A DNA stretch of 64,000 nt, from assembly GCA_038380435.1 (NCBI GenBank), contig JAWZYU010000034.1, positions 42,098,901 through 42,162,900 on the forward strand, in the 5' to 3' direction. Origin of the DNA: Ryuthela nishihirai. Lineage: Eukaryota > Arthropoda > Arachnida > Araneae > Heptathelidae. This document shows, piece by piece, positions 10,796 through 21,645 of this stretch. The position numbers were made by a program, and so were the translations under genes. Each line of letters opens with the position of its first letter. Position 1 is the stretch's first letter. The notes beneath the pieces are model-generated. The model did not search any database, was not told the DNA's origin, and worked only from the letters and a program-made list of their open reading frames with translations.

Positions 10796-10950
10796 CTATT
10801 AATAGCAATAGATGCGCTCAGCGAGGATGAGAGAAGAGCAATCATCCTCCACCTCTTTATGTGTGTATTCATCAGAGAGATCATGATTTTGACACCGTAA
10901 TGTTTTCCACTAACCTTTATATAAGCCTTTTGTGAAATCTTCCACATATA
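10796..10950 (-). pseudogene. LINE-A reverse transcriptase, motif C neighbourhood
   Basis: The frame LLSSSLSASIAINRLE matches the segment just after the catalytic YADD of Jockey enzymes. In an adjacent frame the preceding codons read VEDD, so the motif is probably present but altered and frameshifted. Sequence beyond about 10900 is not confidently LINE. Confidence 0.6.
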
Positions 10951-11102
10951 TTCAGGAAATTACGTTGCAAACGTTGATTAAAATGCGGTTGAAATTACAC
11001 CGCTTCCAAGCGTTAATTCTGGCAGTAATGGCCTAGTTGTAGGAACATTTCTTAGCAAATGCGGAGGATATTATGCTTTCAAACTGATGTAATAGAAATT
11101 AA

Positions 11103-11283
11103 ATTTTCCCGTGGCCCAGTGGTTAGTATGCTGGGTTGCAGATTGAAGCTCCTCGGTTGAAGGCATGAATGTTTATTTGGGGCGTTTTTCTGCTGAGGTC
11201 TCGCCTTCCTCACAGATTTTCTCTATGACGTATTAACTGGCATAGTTCGGTTAGGCCTCTATGACAAGCAACACCGATTTTGT
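11103..11283 (+). mobile_element. SINE family B, old relic
   Basis: Same order of motifs as family B (CCGTGGCCCAGTGGTTAG head, GGCATGAATG, TCTGCTGAGGTC, TATTAACTGGCA, AGGCCTCTATGACAAGCA) but with many substitutions and a broken B box. Confidence 0.7.
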
Positions 11284-11452
11284 TTAGTAAAATGAAAATC
11301 ACAGCTCCAAAAGACATTGACTGTTTTAGTTTTTTTTACGACTTCCACGTAAGTTTATGAATGTATTTGTTTGATTCCACGTGTTTGACCACTTGTACAG
11401 ACATTTAACTCTTATTATACCGTGGGGCTGAAGTTGTTTCACTGTGAAGTGT

Positions 11453-12005
11453 GGGGCGGGGGTGGCTTAGTCGGTAGCGCGCCAGGCTCGTAATCTGTAG
11501 TTCCCAGGTTCGAGTCCCAGCTCGGTAAGCGTTGAGATTTATCTCCGCAAAATTCCCCGCCCTGCCCACGGTCATTAGGGGACACCGATGGGCTTGGAAA
11601 GGCCGCCGTCCGTCGGATGGGACGTTAAGACGTGGCCCCATATGCGGGAGAGCCATACCCTGTGCACGTTAAAGAACACGCTGGATAGCCTTGACGGGAG
11701 GCTACCATCTGTCTCCCAACAATTGTTCTAGTGGGTCCCCTCCCCCAACCTTCTCTGAGCCTTCGGGGTCCATGTGACCTGGCCATTTAACCCATGGTGT
11801 GCAAAACAATTGCCGCTCAGAGGTAAAACAATCCAACGTTAAAGAACATGCTGGATGGCCTTGACGGGTGGCTACCATCTGTATCCCAACATCTGTTCCA
11901 GTGGCTCCCCTCCCCCAACCTTCTCTGAGCCTTCGGGGTCCATATGACCTGGCCATTTAGCCCATGGTGTGCAAAAAAGTGCCGCTCGGAGGTAAAACAA
12001 CCCAA
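11453..12005 (+). mobile_element. SINE family A, two tail units (copy 9)
   Basis: Plus-strand copy: head 11453-11530, body to 11668, two tail units (about 11669-11835 and 11836-12005). No convincing target duplication seen. Confidence 0.92.
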
Positions 12006-12694
12006 ATCCCATTGACATAACATAAAAATTCTCCGATATTATTGGTACGGCAGTGTACTTCAAAGTCAGCTTCCCACAGAAATTCGTTAATAATTCATCA
12101 AGATTCCTTATGTAATTAACCAAACCGATTTCTCTCCATTCAAGGGTTAATAGCTATAGAAAGATAAACATCTCAGTGTCAGAAATCTGGAAGTAGCTGA
12201 GTGTGGAAGAAGTCGTGTTTTTCTTGCGGGGTGGGTGGGGGGGATAGTGAAGTGTGGCTGGAAGCGGCGGTAGAGGCACATTGGCAGCGTCGTCGTCATC
12301 TCTGCGTAAGTGTCCAAAGGCTCTTCGGTGCTGATTGATTGCAGGATTGGGTCTTAGCGGCGAGGCCTTGAGGCGTCGGTGAGCCTACGTATACAGCAGC
12401 GAAGTACACCTTAATTACGGCCACTAGATTCGCTATTATAGAGAAGCCACTTACAAGTGATCCTTACCGTCTCAAGGCAATTGCCAGAAGAGCTGGATAA
12501 ACAGCAGGCTATCCTTACAACCGACACCTGCTTTCTCGATATAAGTTTCCATCTAATCGTCGTAGATTTATGAGGAATTTGAAAACAAGCCGAAATCGAG
12601 GAGAGAGAGTAGAACTCGGGTTTATGAAAATACGTTTTGAAATCTGTTTAGCATATGGGAGGAATTGGTTTCGGTTTTGGTTGTTAAGAAGTGG
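12006..12694. other. Unassigned unique sequence
   Basis: No gene recognised. Contains a G-rich patch near 12228-12243 (GGGGTGGGTGGGGGGG) able in principle to form a quadruplex, and a GA-rich stretch near 12600. Confidence 0.5.
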
Positions 12695-13648
12695 AGGTTC
12701 AGTTGTTTTACTTCTGAAAAGCTCATTTTTTGCATTGAAAAGTGGCAGGTATGGCTCGCATGCGGATATCATGACCCCATATGCGGGAGAGCCATACCTT
12801 GTGCACGTCTTCTTCGCTTGTGCAGGCGAGCCATACCCTGTGCACGTTAAAGAACATGCTGGATGGTCTTTACGGGAGGCTACCATCTGCCTCCTAACAG
12901 CTGTCCAGTGGGTCCCCTTCCCCCAACCTTCTCTGAGCCTTCGGGGTCCTTGTGCAGGTCAGCCATATCCTGTGCACGTTAAAGAACACACTAGATGGTC
13001 TTGATGGGAGGCTACCATCTGTCTCCTAACAGCTGTCCAGTGGGTCTCCTCCCCCAACCTTCTCTAAGCCATTTGGGGTCCTTGTGCAGGACAGCCATAT
13101 CCTGTGCACGTTAAAGAACACACTAGATGATCTTGATGGGAGGTTACCATCTGTCTCCTAACAGCTGTCCAGTGGGTCTCCTCACCCAACCTTCTCTAAG
13201 CCATTTGGGGTCCTTGTGCAGGACAACCATATCCTGTGCACGTTAAAGAACACACTAGATGGTCTTGATGGGAGGCTACCATCTGTCTCCTAACAGCTGT
13301 CCAGTGGGTCTCCTCACCCAACCTTCTCTAAGCCATTTGGGGTCCTTGTGCAGGACAACCATATCCTGTGCACGTTAAAGAACACACTAGATGGTCTTGA
13401 TGGGAGGCTACCATCTGTCTCCTAACAGCTGTCCAGTGGGTCTCCTCCCCCAACCTTCTCTAAGCCATTTGGGGTCCTTGTGCAGGATAGCCATATCCTG
13501 TGCACGTTAAAGAACACACTAGATGGTCTTGATGGGAGGCTACCATCTGCCTCCTAACAGCTGTCCAATGGATTCCATCTCCTCAAACAATATTTGTGAA
13601 CTGTTAGGGTCCTTATGACCTGGCCATCAGAGGTGAAACAACACAACA
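12695..13648 (+). mobile_element. SINE family A relic with six 132-bp tandem units (copy 10)
   Basis: Plus-strand, tRNA head missing. After a degraded stretch of body/tail sequence, six units start at 12820, 12952, 13084, 13216, 13348 and 13480, exactly 132 bp apart. Each runs from GTGCAGG-CAGCCATA (body end) through GCACGTTAAAGAACAC to GGGGTCCTT. The unit thus spans the body/tail junction and lacks the GTGACCTGGCCATTTAG...AACCCAAC part found in the usual 169-bp unit. The end (13610-13648) restores GACCTGGCCATCAGAGG and the terminal AACAACACAAC. Confidence 0.9.
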
Positions 13649-14308
13649 CTCTCTCCAGAAATATTCCAGAATTTGTTTATCCTGAATAGATTATCTTAAA
13701 ACATTTCTGATTGTGTTCTTAGGTGGTTTAGAAGTTTTATTCGTTAAATTCCTCGGAGAAGGACTATTCTGTTCGTTTTGAGTAGAGACAGACGAATAGA
13801 CAGATAGACTAATAGGCAGAATCAGAAAGATTCAGAGGAACTCAAATACTGACACTTAAAAAAATTATTAAATCTCTGACTCGTCATGCTTGGTTAGGTA
13901 AAGTAAAAATAGCACTTAAAAGTTCAATAATCGCACTGGGAAAAAAAGATTCCCATAAGAGCAATTCATAAGTGAATGTAAATGACGAACTCTTTCACAA
14001 TCCATCATGGAATGGAACTTTTCATCTTTCCTTTTGATGTTAAGATTGGATTCATCATTTCCTTCTGCTCCTACATTTCGAGAAATCCATTTCAACAGCA
14101 ACAAATCGCAAATGGATCAATTTCACGAACCTACAAAACATGAATATAAATCAAATCAAAGAGAAATATTTCATCCACGTAGGAAAGGAAGTTAAAATAA
14201 TCAAAAATATGAAGATATTTTAAATGAAATAGACATGTAATAAAAAGGATTTATTGTTGTACACTTCCCTATCAAAATTATTAGAGAATTTCCATATTAT
14301 GTGAAAGG
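13649..14308. other. Unassigned AT-rich sequence
   Basis: No recognisable gene. Two short opposed frames near 13916-14195 overlap and show no domain. A GACAGACGAATAGACAGATAGAC-like run lies near 13786-13815. Confidence 0.45.
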
Positions 14309-14775
14309 GAATCTAACTTCAAAGCTCTTTAACTTTTAAAATATGCATTTAATAGAAAAATATGACTGAAGATAAAGATCACAATCAAATCTATTTAAAT
14401 CTCGATTTTAAACAATATTCGTTCAGTATTTAAAGAGTTATGGAAGCTGAAATATTTCACCACACTAATCCGTCATTCGAATTTAATTCAGAAATTAAAA
14501 ATTAAATATTTAATATTGTTTGAAACCATTTAATAAAATAAATATACATTTTACAAGTTTTCTTACCGATTTTCTCCGTATTGTGAATGATTTTCAAAAA
14601 CGCGATAATTTATTGTTAAATATTCCAATTTTCATAACTCTTTAAATAGTGAACGAAAATTGCTGAAAATCGAGATTTAAATAGATTTGATTATTATCTT
14701 TAATTTATCTTCAATCACATTTTCCCATTAAATGCATAATTTAGAAGTTACAGAACTGTGAAATTAGATTCCCAT
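14309..14775. repeat. Foldback/MITE-like inverted repeat
   Basis: Two arms of about 150 bp in inverted orientation, one starting GGGAATCTAACTTC at 14309, the other ending GAAATTAGATTCCCATTG near 14775. Both arms contain ATCAAATCTATTTAAATCTC, at about 14384-14403 and in inverse near 14675-14694. A short related piece (TTTAAATCTCGATTTT) recurs near 52053-52072. The right arm directly abuts a truncated SINE-A tail. Confidence 0.75.
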
Positions 14776-15580
14776 TGGGGGAAGCGACCCACTGGAACAG
14801 CTGTTGGGAGACAGATGGTAGCCTCTCGTCAAGGCCATCCAGCGTGTTCTTTAGCGTTGGGTTGTTTTACCTCTGAGCGTCACTTTTTTGCACACCATGG
14901 ACTAAATGGCCAGGTCACAAGGACCCCGAAGGCTCAGAGAAGGTTGTGGGAGGGGACCCACAGGAACAGCTGTTGGGAGACAGATGGTAGCCTCTCGTCA
15001 AGGCCATCCAGCTTGTTCTTCAGCGTTGGGTTGTTTTACCTCTGAGCGGCACTTTTTTGTACACCATGGGCTAAATGGCCAGGTCACATGTACCCCGAAG
15101 TCTCAGAGAAGGTTGGGGGAGGGGACCCACTGGAACAGCTGTTGGGACACAGATGGTAGCCTCTCGTCAAGGCCATCCAGCGTGTTCTTTAGCGTTGGGT
15201 TGTTTTACCTCTGAGCGGCACTTTTTTTGCACACCATGGGCTAAATGGCTAGGTCACATGTACCCCGAAGGCTCAGAGAAGGTTGGGGGAGGGGACCCAC
15301 TGGAACAGCTGTTGGGAGACAGATGGTAGCCTCCCGTCAAGGCCATCCAGCGTGTTCTTTAACGTGCACAGGGTATGGCTCTCCCGCACACGGCGCCACG
15401 GCTTAACGTCCCATCCGACAGACAGCGGCCTTTCCAAGCCCATTGGTGTCCCCTACTGACCGTGGGCAGGGCGGGTAATTTTGCGGAGATAAATCTCAAC
15501 GCTGACCCAGCTGGGACTCGAACCTGAGAACTACAGATTACGAGCCTGGCGCGCTACCCAATGAGCCACCACCGTCCCCA
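14776..15580 (-). mobile_element. SINE family A, four tail units, first truncated (copy 11)
   Basis: Minus-strand copy; tail unit starts near 14856, 15025 and 15193 (169 bp spacing) after a partial unit from 14776, then body and head to 15580. The first three units share the private variant TTTAGCG or TTCAGCG (in place of TTTAACG) and CCTCTCGTCAAGG, which argues that they are copies of each other. Confidence 0.92.
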
Positions 15581-15769
15581 CCAACAAGTGCGTATCTGTG
15601 ATTTCCTATTATTTCAATGTAATTCACAGCATTAACCCAGAGGAACTATTACGCTTGGATCGTAAATAATACTTTTTAAGCAAACTATATATTCTTTAGA
15701 CGTGCGGAGATTGTTCAAGTATATATCTTGTTCTTTTGTTTGTTTCTGCTGATGAGTTCGTCATCATTG

Positions 15770-17525
15770 TCATCATTCAATAAGCGACAATGATAAAATC
15801 ATCAGTCAACGTTGTCGTAGCGGAAGTAGTTTTTCTACATTTTGTTGCTTTTACAGTCGTTTTCATGGTAATAGTAGTAGAAATTATGGTTGTTGTAGTA
15901 GTTACTGTTGTTTTTTTGTTGTTGGTGTAACAGTAGATCAATTTTTTTGTGGTTTTGTAGTAATAATAGTAATCGCGGTGGTGGTACAGTCGCTCAAAAA
16001 AGTATCCGAACACTATGTTTGATTACAGAATTCAGAAAAAATATCTGGCAACGATTTTTTTAGAAGTCAGTGATCTGGCAACCTTCGTGTCACGTGACAC
16101 GAAGATTGATTTCTAAAAAATTGATTCTAATCATTTTTTAAAAAATTTTCTAAAAAAAATCTGATTCTAAAAAATCTGATTTCTAAAATTAATCGTTGCC
16201 AGATATTTTTTTTCCTGAATCCTGTAATCAAACTTAGTGTTCGGATACTTTATTGAGTGACTGTATGTGTGGTAGTAGTAGTAATTATTTCCAATCTTTA
16301 TTTGAGCAATAGGTATGGTTGTTCTTTCGCTATTATTGTTGTTGTAGTCATAGTAGAAGTAATTAATATAACCCTTTTGTTGAAGTAGTAACAGTAGTAG
16401 TTGTAATTTTGGTTCTTTTGCTTTTATCGTTTGCACTCATAATAGTTATTACTGTCCTTCTGTTGTGATTGTAGTCATGGCAAAAGTAGCTATTGTGGTT
16501 CTTTCGGTGATGTTATCGTAGTAATAGTTATTGTGGTTCTTTTGTTATTGTTGTTATTGTGGTTATTTTGTGTTGCTGCTGTTGCTTGTTGTCGTCGTCT
16601 TGGTCGTGGTAATAGTTATTGTGGTTCTTTTGTTATTGTTGTTATTGTGATTGTTGTTGTGGTTCTTTTGTTATTGTTGTTATTGTGATTGTTGTTGTGG
16701 TTCTTTTGTTATTGTTGTTATTGTGATTGTTGTTGTGGTTCTTTTGTTATTGTTGTTATTGTGATTGTTGTTGTGGTTCTTTTATTATTGTTGTTATTGT
16801 GATTGTTGTTGTGGTTCTTTTGTTATTGTTGTTATTGTGATGTTGTTGTGGTCCTTTTGTTATTGTTGTTATTGTGATTGTTGTGATTCTTTTGTTATTG
16901 TTGTTATTGTGATTGCTGTTGTGGTTCTTTTGTTATTGTTGTTATTGTGATTGCTGTTGTGGTTCTTTTGTTATTGTTGTTATTGTGATTGCTGTTGTGG
17001 TTCTTTTGTTATTGTTGTTATTGTGATTGTTGTTGTGGTTCTTTTGTTATTGTTATAGTGACTGTTGTTGTGGTTCTGTTACTATTGTTGTTATTGTGAT
17101 TGTTGTTGTGGTTCTTTTGTTATTGTTGTTGTGGTTCTTTTATTATTCTTGTTATTGTGATTGTTGTTGTGGTTCTTTTGCTATTATTGTTATTGTGATT
17201 GTTATTGTGGTTCTTTTGCTATTGTTGTTATTGTGATTGTTATTGTGGTTATTTTGTGTTGCTGCTGTTGCTTGTTGTCGTCGTCTTGGTAACATTTATT
17301 GTGGTTGTTTTGCTATTGCTGTTACTGGGGTTCTTTTGTTTTCATTATTTTGGTTATTTGGTTAACGTTGCTGTTATTGTGGTTCCCTTATTTTTTTATT
17401 AGGTTCTTTTGTTATTGTTGCTGTTGTTATTTTTGTGATTCTTTCGTTGTTGTTGTCGTGATCGTCTTATCAGTTATTGTGGTTCTTTTATTGGTAGTGA
17501 TGATGATGATGATGATGATGATTTA
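15770..17525. repeat. TTG/ATT-rich minisatellite (38-bp unit) and GAT microsatellite
   Basis: Strongly strand-asymmetric T/G-rich sequence. From about 16615 it resolves into a 38-bp unit (GTGGTTCTTTTGTTATTG core; starts at 16621, 16659, 16697 and onward) with variants to about 17290; around it are degenerate TTG/TTA triplets. It ends in (GAT)n at 17498-17522. Because 38 is not a multiple of 3, frames rotate into Leu/Val/Cys-rich open stretches without coding meaning. A MITE sits inside at 15987-16263. Confidence 0.9.
15987..16263. mobile_element. MITE (Tc1/mariner-type ends), copy 1
   Basis: A 277-bp element with inverted ends CAGTCGCTCAAAAAAGTATC and a complementary right end, flanked by TA at 15985-15986 and 16264-16265. 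The centre contains the palindrome TTCGTGTCACGTGACACGAA (16084-16103). A TTCTAAAAAAT-type internal duplication (about 16115-16190) makes it longer than copy 2. No coding capacity. Confidence 0.9.
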
Positions 17526-18207
17526 AATTAATTGCAATCTTCGTAGGATTGTTGGGATTTCACCCTCTCAGCTAATGAAGCGGGAAAAAAAAAGTATTTT
17601 CCAACAATGTCCCGAACCGACTTCTCTTCATCATGGAATGAGAGTGTGTTTTCTCTTTTGAATTTCAGAGGAGAAAGTCTTGTCCCTTTTCATTCGGAGG
17701 TGTCGTCACTTTGTTTGCCTCAGTATTCTGCTACACAATCGAAGAAATAGAAAAAAAAAAACCTTTTCAACTTTGTAATTGGGTCTGAATCCTCAAGGCG
17801 TCTCAACAATTCATTCTGTTTAACGTATTTTCTCCTAATGTGAAAGTGACTAGCATTTCAAAGGATGCTTTGAGATAAAGCTCTCGCTGTTTGAATTTTG
17901 TGTGAAGTAATCGACTCCACTCGCCAGATACTTAAAAGACTTAACTCCACACGAATTGGATTGTTTGCTTTTCAAAGACTTTTGTGTCCGCAACAGTCTC
18001 TTATTAACAGACTCCAGAGTGAAGATTGGACTTCCCTGGGCCACTTGAGTGAAGATGAATTGTTTTGGGCCGCACATAAAAATATAATATAGTTAATGTA
18101 TATTAATAATAAAACTTCACTTATTTCGTTAATTCTCTTCATTCATATACTAGCTGTCCAGGGCGGAGGATTGGACACACCTGGCTTAGACTAATTTACA
18201 TAGTTGC
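17526..18207. other. Unassigned unique sequence
   Basis: Opposed short frames (17850-18077 minus, 17898-18092 plus) overlap around a somewhat GC-richer stretch. Neither shows a family I know. No repeat recognised. Confidence 0.4.
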
Positions 18208-18813
18208 ATAGGGGCGGGGGGGGGGGGGGGGGGCTCAGTCGGTAGCGCGCCAGGCTCGTAATCTGTAGTTCCCAAGTTCGAGTCCCAGCTGGGTCAGCGT
18301 TGAGATTTATCTCCGAAAAATTCCCCGCCCTGCCCAAGGTCAGTAGAGGACACCGATGGGCTTGGAAAGGCCGCCGTCAGTCGGATGAGACGTTAAGCCG
18401 TGGAACAGCTGTTGGGAGACAGATGGTAGCCTCCCATCAAGGCCATCTTGCGTGTTCTTTAACGTTGGGTTGTTTTACCTCTGAGCGGCACTTTTTTGCA
18501 CACCATGGGCTAAATGGCCAGGTCACATGGACCCCGAAGGCTCAGAGAAGGTTGGGGGAGGGGACCCACTGGAACAGCTGTTGGGAGACAGATGGTAGCC
18601 TCCCGTCAAGGCCATCCAGCGTGTTCTTTAACGTGCACAGGGCATACCCTGTGCACGGAGATAAATTAAACGGAGATAAATCTCAACCATACGGAGATAA
18701 ATACAGAGATAATCTTACGGAGATAAATCTCAACGCTGACCCAGCTGGGACTCGAACGTGGGAACTACAGATTACGAGTCTGGCGCGCTACCTACTGAGC
18801 CACCCCCGCCCCA
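18208..18813. mobile_element. SINE family A inverted composite (copy 12)
   Basis: Plus-oriented head and body (18208-18403) fused within the body to a minus-oriented element (18404-18813) with partial and full tail units, short body and head. Both ends are therefore tRNA-like heads facing outward-in, giving long inverted repeats. The plus head has its G run expanded to about 19 G (near 18214-18232) at the expense of the TG of the A box. In the minus body the CGGAGATAAAT segment is present four times between 18656 and 18730. Confidence 0.85.
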
Positions 18814-19777
18814 TTCAACAGTTATAGGGGGATTACATTAATAATCAAGCTGTTGAAATTAATTGCACTCTTAAATCTATTGAGAAATCCCGAAAACGGA
18901 ATCGTAGTATTTCATCAGTACCTTTAAAACCTGAAAAAAATAAATACTTTTTCTCTTGTGTAAGTAAAAACGGAATTTTTATTTATAACATACAGAAAAA
19001 AGTGAAATTCAAATCAACATGTGTTGTTCACGAACTGTGATTTTTCAGTCAATCGAAATGTCTTCAAGAATTTCCGTGATTTTCGCAAAAATTCGACACA
19101 TAGAGTCGAAACTGTAACTTAATTGCTAATATCTTTAAGGAACCGAAGGAGCAAACATCAGATATCTTTCAATTTCAGACTTCAAGCGAAGACAAAGCGA
19201 AAAATCAATAAGCTGTCTTGTAAAAGATACCTTTAAACTGAAAATGGGGAAAATTCAGATCAATAAAATGAACCGGGTTACAACGTAACGTGACAGTATG
19301 CAATAACTTAAAGAAATGAGTTAAATATTTTCTCAGAGATGCTTACAAGTGTTTGGGAGGAAATGTTCTCCTAGGTACTCGTTCCCAGATCGAAATCTTT
19401 ATTTGATTGAAGTGTATGAATCTTTATTACACATGTAGTGGCAATAAAGTTCTCAAGTTCTTGATGATGTTTCCAGAATTCTTCATTTCTGAGAAGATTC
19501 TTCAGAGTAAGTGATATGCCATCGAAAGAATTGTAACCCATGGAATCTTATTTCTCGGGTTCGCTGAAGCTGTCAAACAAGAATTTTAATTTAAGATCTA
19601 AAGGTGCTTGATTTGAGTCAGAAACAGAAGTAGACAGTCAGGCAATATATTGCGTTTTATAACAGAGTGTTTTTTGTTGGAAAGGTGTTTAGGAGTGTGG
19701 ATATTTTACCATCAGCAATGTCTTTGATGATAGGCAAGTCGTTATCTAGAAATAAATTAGATGGATTTAAACAAGTT
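18814..19777. other. Unassigned AT-rich sequence
   Basis: No gene or tandem repeat recognised; could include decayed 3' sequence of the neighbouring LINE, but I see nothing that shows it. Confidence 0.4.
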
Positions 19778-20166
19778 GTTGGGTTGGGTTGTTTTACCTC
19801 TGAGCGGGCACTTTTTTACACACCATGGGCTAAACGGCCAGGTCAAATGGACCCCGAAGGCTCAGAGAAGGTTTGGGGAGGGAACCCACTGGAACAGCTG
19901 TTGGGAGACAGATGGTAGTCTCCCGTCAAGGCCATCCAGCGTGTTCTTTAACGTGCACAGGGTATGTCTCTCCTGCACACAGGGCCACGGCTTAACGTCC
20001 CATCCGACGGACGGCGGCCTTTCCAAGCCCATTGGTGTCCCCTACTGACCGTGGGCAGGGCGTAGAATTTTGCGGAGATAAATCTCAACGCTGACCCAGC
20101 TGGGACTCGAACCTGGGAACTACAGATTACGAGTCTGGCGCGCTACCGACTGAGCCACTCCCGCCC
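19778..20166 (-). mobile_element. SINE family A, one tail unit (copy 13)
   Basis: Minus-strand single-unit copy beginning with a (TTGGG)n run and ending at the GC-rich head, 20166. It borders the 3' part of LINE-B. No clear target duplication. Confidence 0.92.
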
Positions 20167-20169
20167 TCT

Positions 20170-20716
20170 TATCTGCAGGAGAGAAGAATAATAACGTTAC
20201 ATGAAAATACATAAGATATAGTTTAAAACAATGTCATCGAATTATGTGAATTTCAGTGGAAGCTCCATTGTGGTGGTTGAAATTTTTATTTTAAATTTAG
20301 TGCCTAGAAGAAATTTTTAGTCTTATTTTTGATTTCTTTAAATTTGTTTAATAAAATAATTTCCCTTGGCAATTGATTGAACACGTAAGGTATTGTATAT
20401 GACCTTGTTTCATTTCCAGTAATTGTTTAATATTTTTGGAAGTTGGAAATAATTTTTGGATTGTAACCTTGTGTTTTTCCCATGAGAGATTTTAGATTTA
20501 AATTAATTGTCAAAAAAATATTTTAAAATGATGCTGTATTTGTAAAGGTTGTGAAAAGAAAGTATGCCTAGATAACTTATCTTTCTTCGCTATGATAAAA
20601 TGAATTTCTTAAGTTGTATGGGATTATATTTTTAGCAACGGATGATTGAATAGTTTCTATTTTCTTTATATTTGTCAGGTTAATTGAGCCGTATATTGTC
20701 AAACCATAAGTCAGTA
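20170..20716 (-). pseudogene. LINE-B ORF2 C-terminal domain
   Basis: Minus-strand frame ILTYGLTIYGS, then NLTNIKKIETIQSSVAKNII, followed after frameshifts by a basic stretch (NTRLQSKNYFQLPKILNNYW...IKQI). The first part continues the CR1/L2 'IL.YG...WG......I...Q..ilr.i' region interrupted by the mariner-like insertion. No ordered 3' UTR or terminal repeat is visible before the SINE at 20166. Confidence 0.7.
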
Positions 20717-20718
20717 TA

Positions 20719-21326
20719 CAGGGTGATTCAAAACTTATCGTTCAAATTTCGTGGGGAGGTAGGGAATACGTCAGGAAACCGATTTCACATATGAAAGTAT
20801 GTCCGCAAACGTCATCTACATGAACAAAATGGACAGGTAAAGTGAACACAAAGAAACAGTACAGTTAAGTGGTAACGAATGTGACTTTTATTCCAACAAG
20901 GTAAAGTACAGGTTCACAGTAGGTGCTCAAAATTGCGCCCATTTACACGGACACAGGATTCACAGCGCCGTTGCATTGACCGCCGAACATTTTCAAAAAC
21001 GCCTTGCATATCACGGACAATGCCTGCGGCGGCCACTATTCGTGCAACAAGGTCCATTTCACTCTCGACGGGGGTCTCGTACACATGGTATTTCATGGCC
21101 CCCACAAAAAGAAATCCTTGGGCGATAAATCAGGTGATCTGGGTGGCCGAGCGATCGCTGATGACAGCGGGAGTGGTCGGGCGAGCTGTACACTGGTTGG
21201 GTACACACAGCGCCCTCTACATACGCATGCGTACATTTGCGGACATACTTTCCTATGTGAAATCGGTTTCCTGACGTATTTCCTACCTCCCCACGAAATT
21301 TGAACGTTAAGTTTTGAACCACCCTG
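20719..21326 (-). mobile_element. mariner-like element with about 100-bp inverted repeats
   Basis: A 608-bp element flanked by TA (20717-20718, 21327-21328). Its ends CAGGGTGATTCAAAACTTA and the inverted CAGGGTGGTTCAAAACTTA extend into inverted repeats of about 100 bp. It inserted into the LINE-B reverse transcriptase C-terminal region. An internally deleted derivative: only the transposase C-terminus remains. Confidence 0.9.
20914..21160 (-). pseudogene. mariner-like transposase, C-terminal remnant
   Basis: Minus-strand frame RSPDLSPKDFFLWGP (third catalytic acidic region, PDLSP-DFFLWG) overlaps by a frameshift near 21100 with MKYHVYETPVESEMDLVARI...VRRSMQRRCESC...FEHLL ending at the stop near 20914. 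This C-terminal signature belongs to mariner-related transposases common in arthropod genomes. First catalytic Asp and helix-turn-helix are absent; not functional. Confidence 0.85.
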
Positions 21327-21328
21327 TA

Positions 21329-21643
21329 GATTCACAGATAGCTTTGTAAACCAAAATACATGTAAGTGTGCTTGCAGCAAATTGTAGTTTGTAAAGTTTA
21401 GATGCACATAGACGCAATTTCCCTGCTAACTTTTGAATATTTGTATTCCATCGGAAGGTTGAGTCCATGTAAAGTCCAAGATATTTATGGTTCTTAACAC
21501 GCTCAATAACATTACAGTCGCAGCAGTCAAGGTCATGATTTATCATGTTGTGTGGACACAAGGGTTCGTGGTTTTTAATTGCATAAGATGAGAGATCATA
21601 GTATCCTGGTGAATGAAAGCTCATCCATTTGGGATTTTTTTTT
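21329..21643 (-). pseudogene. LINE-B reverse transcriptase, thumb region
   Basis: Minus-strand frame with VKNHKYLGLYMDSTFRWNTN and IQKLAGKLRLCASKLYKL, the 'kyLGv.ld..l.w..Hi..l..Kl' thumb-region signature of CR1/L2/Jockey enzymes. Continuous with INSEKTK at 22040 once the SINE is removed; interrupted downstream by the mariner-like element. Confidence 0.85.
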
Positions 21644-21645
21644 GG

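Larger units (their letters stand above)
8693..10950 (-). mobile_element. Jockey-type LINE remnant (LINE-A) split by two SINEs
   Basis: Minus-strand non-LTR retrotransposon reconstructed across two SINE-A insertions: 10796-10950, then 10230 down to 9743, then 9022 down to the ORF2 stop at 8866-8868, with a possible 3' UTR to 8693. Order and frame of the pieces match a Jockey ORF2 C-terminal third. Upstream parts (endonuclease and most of the reverse transcriptase) are missing, a normal 5' truncation. The left edge abuts the Tc1-like element. Confidence 0.85.

Noticed and set aside
16600..17500. Membrane-like Leu/Val/Cys-rich open frames
   Set aside because: They come from the TTG/TTA minisatellite read in different frames.
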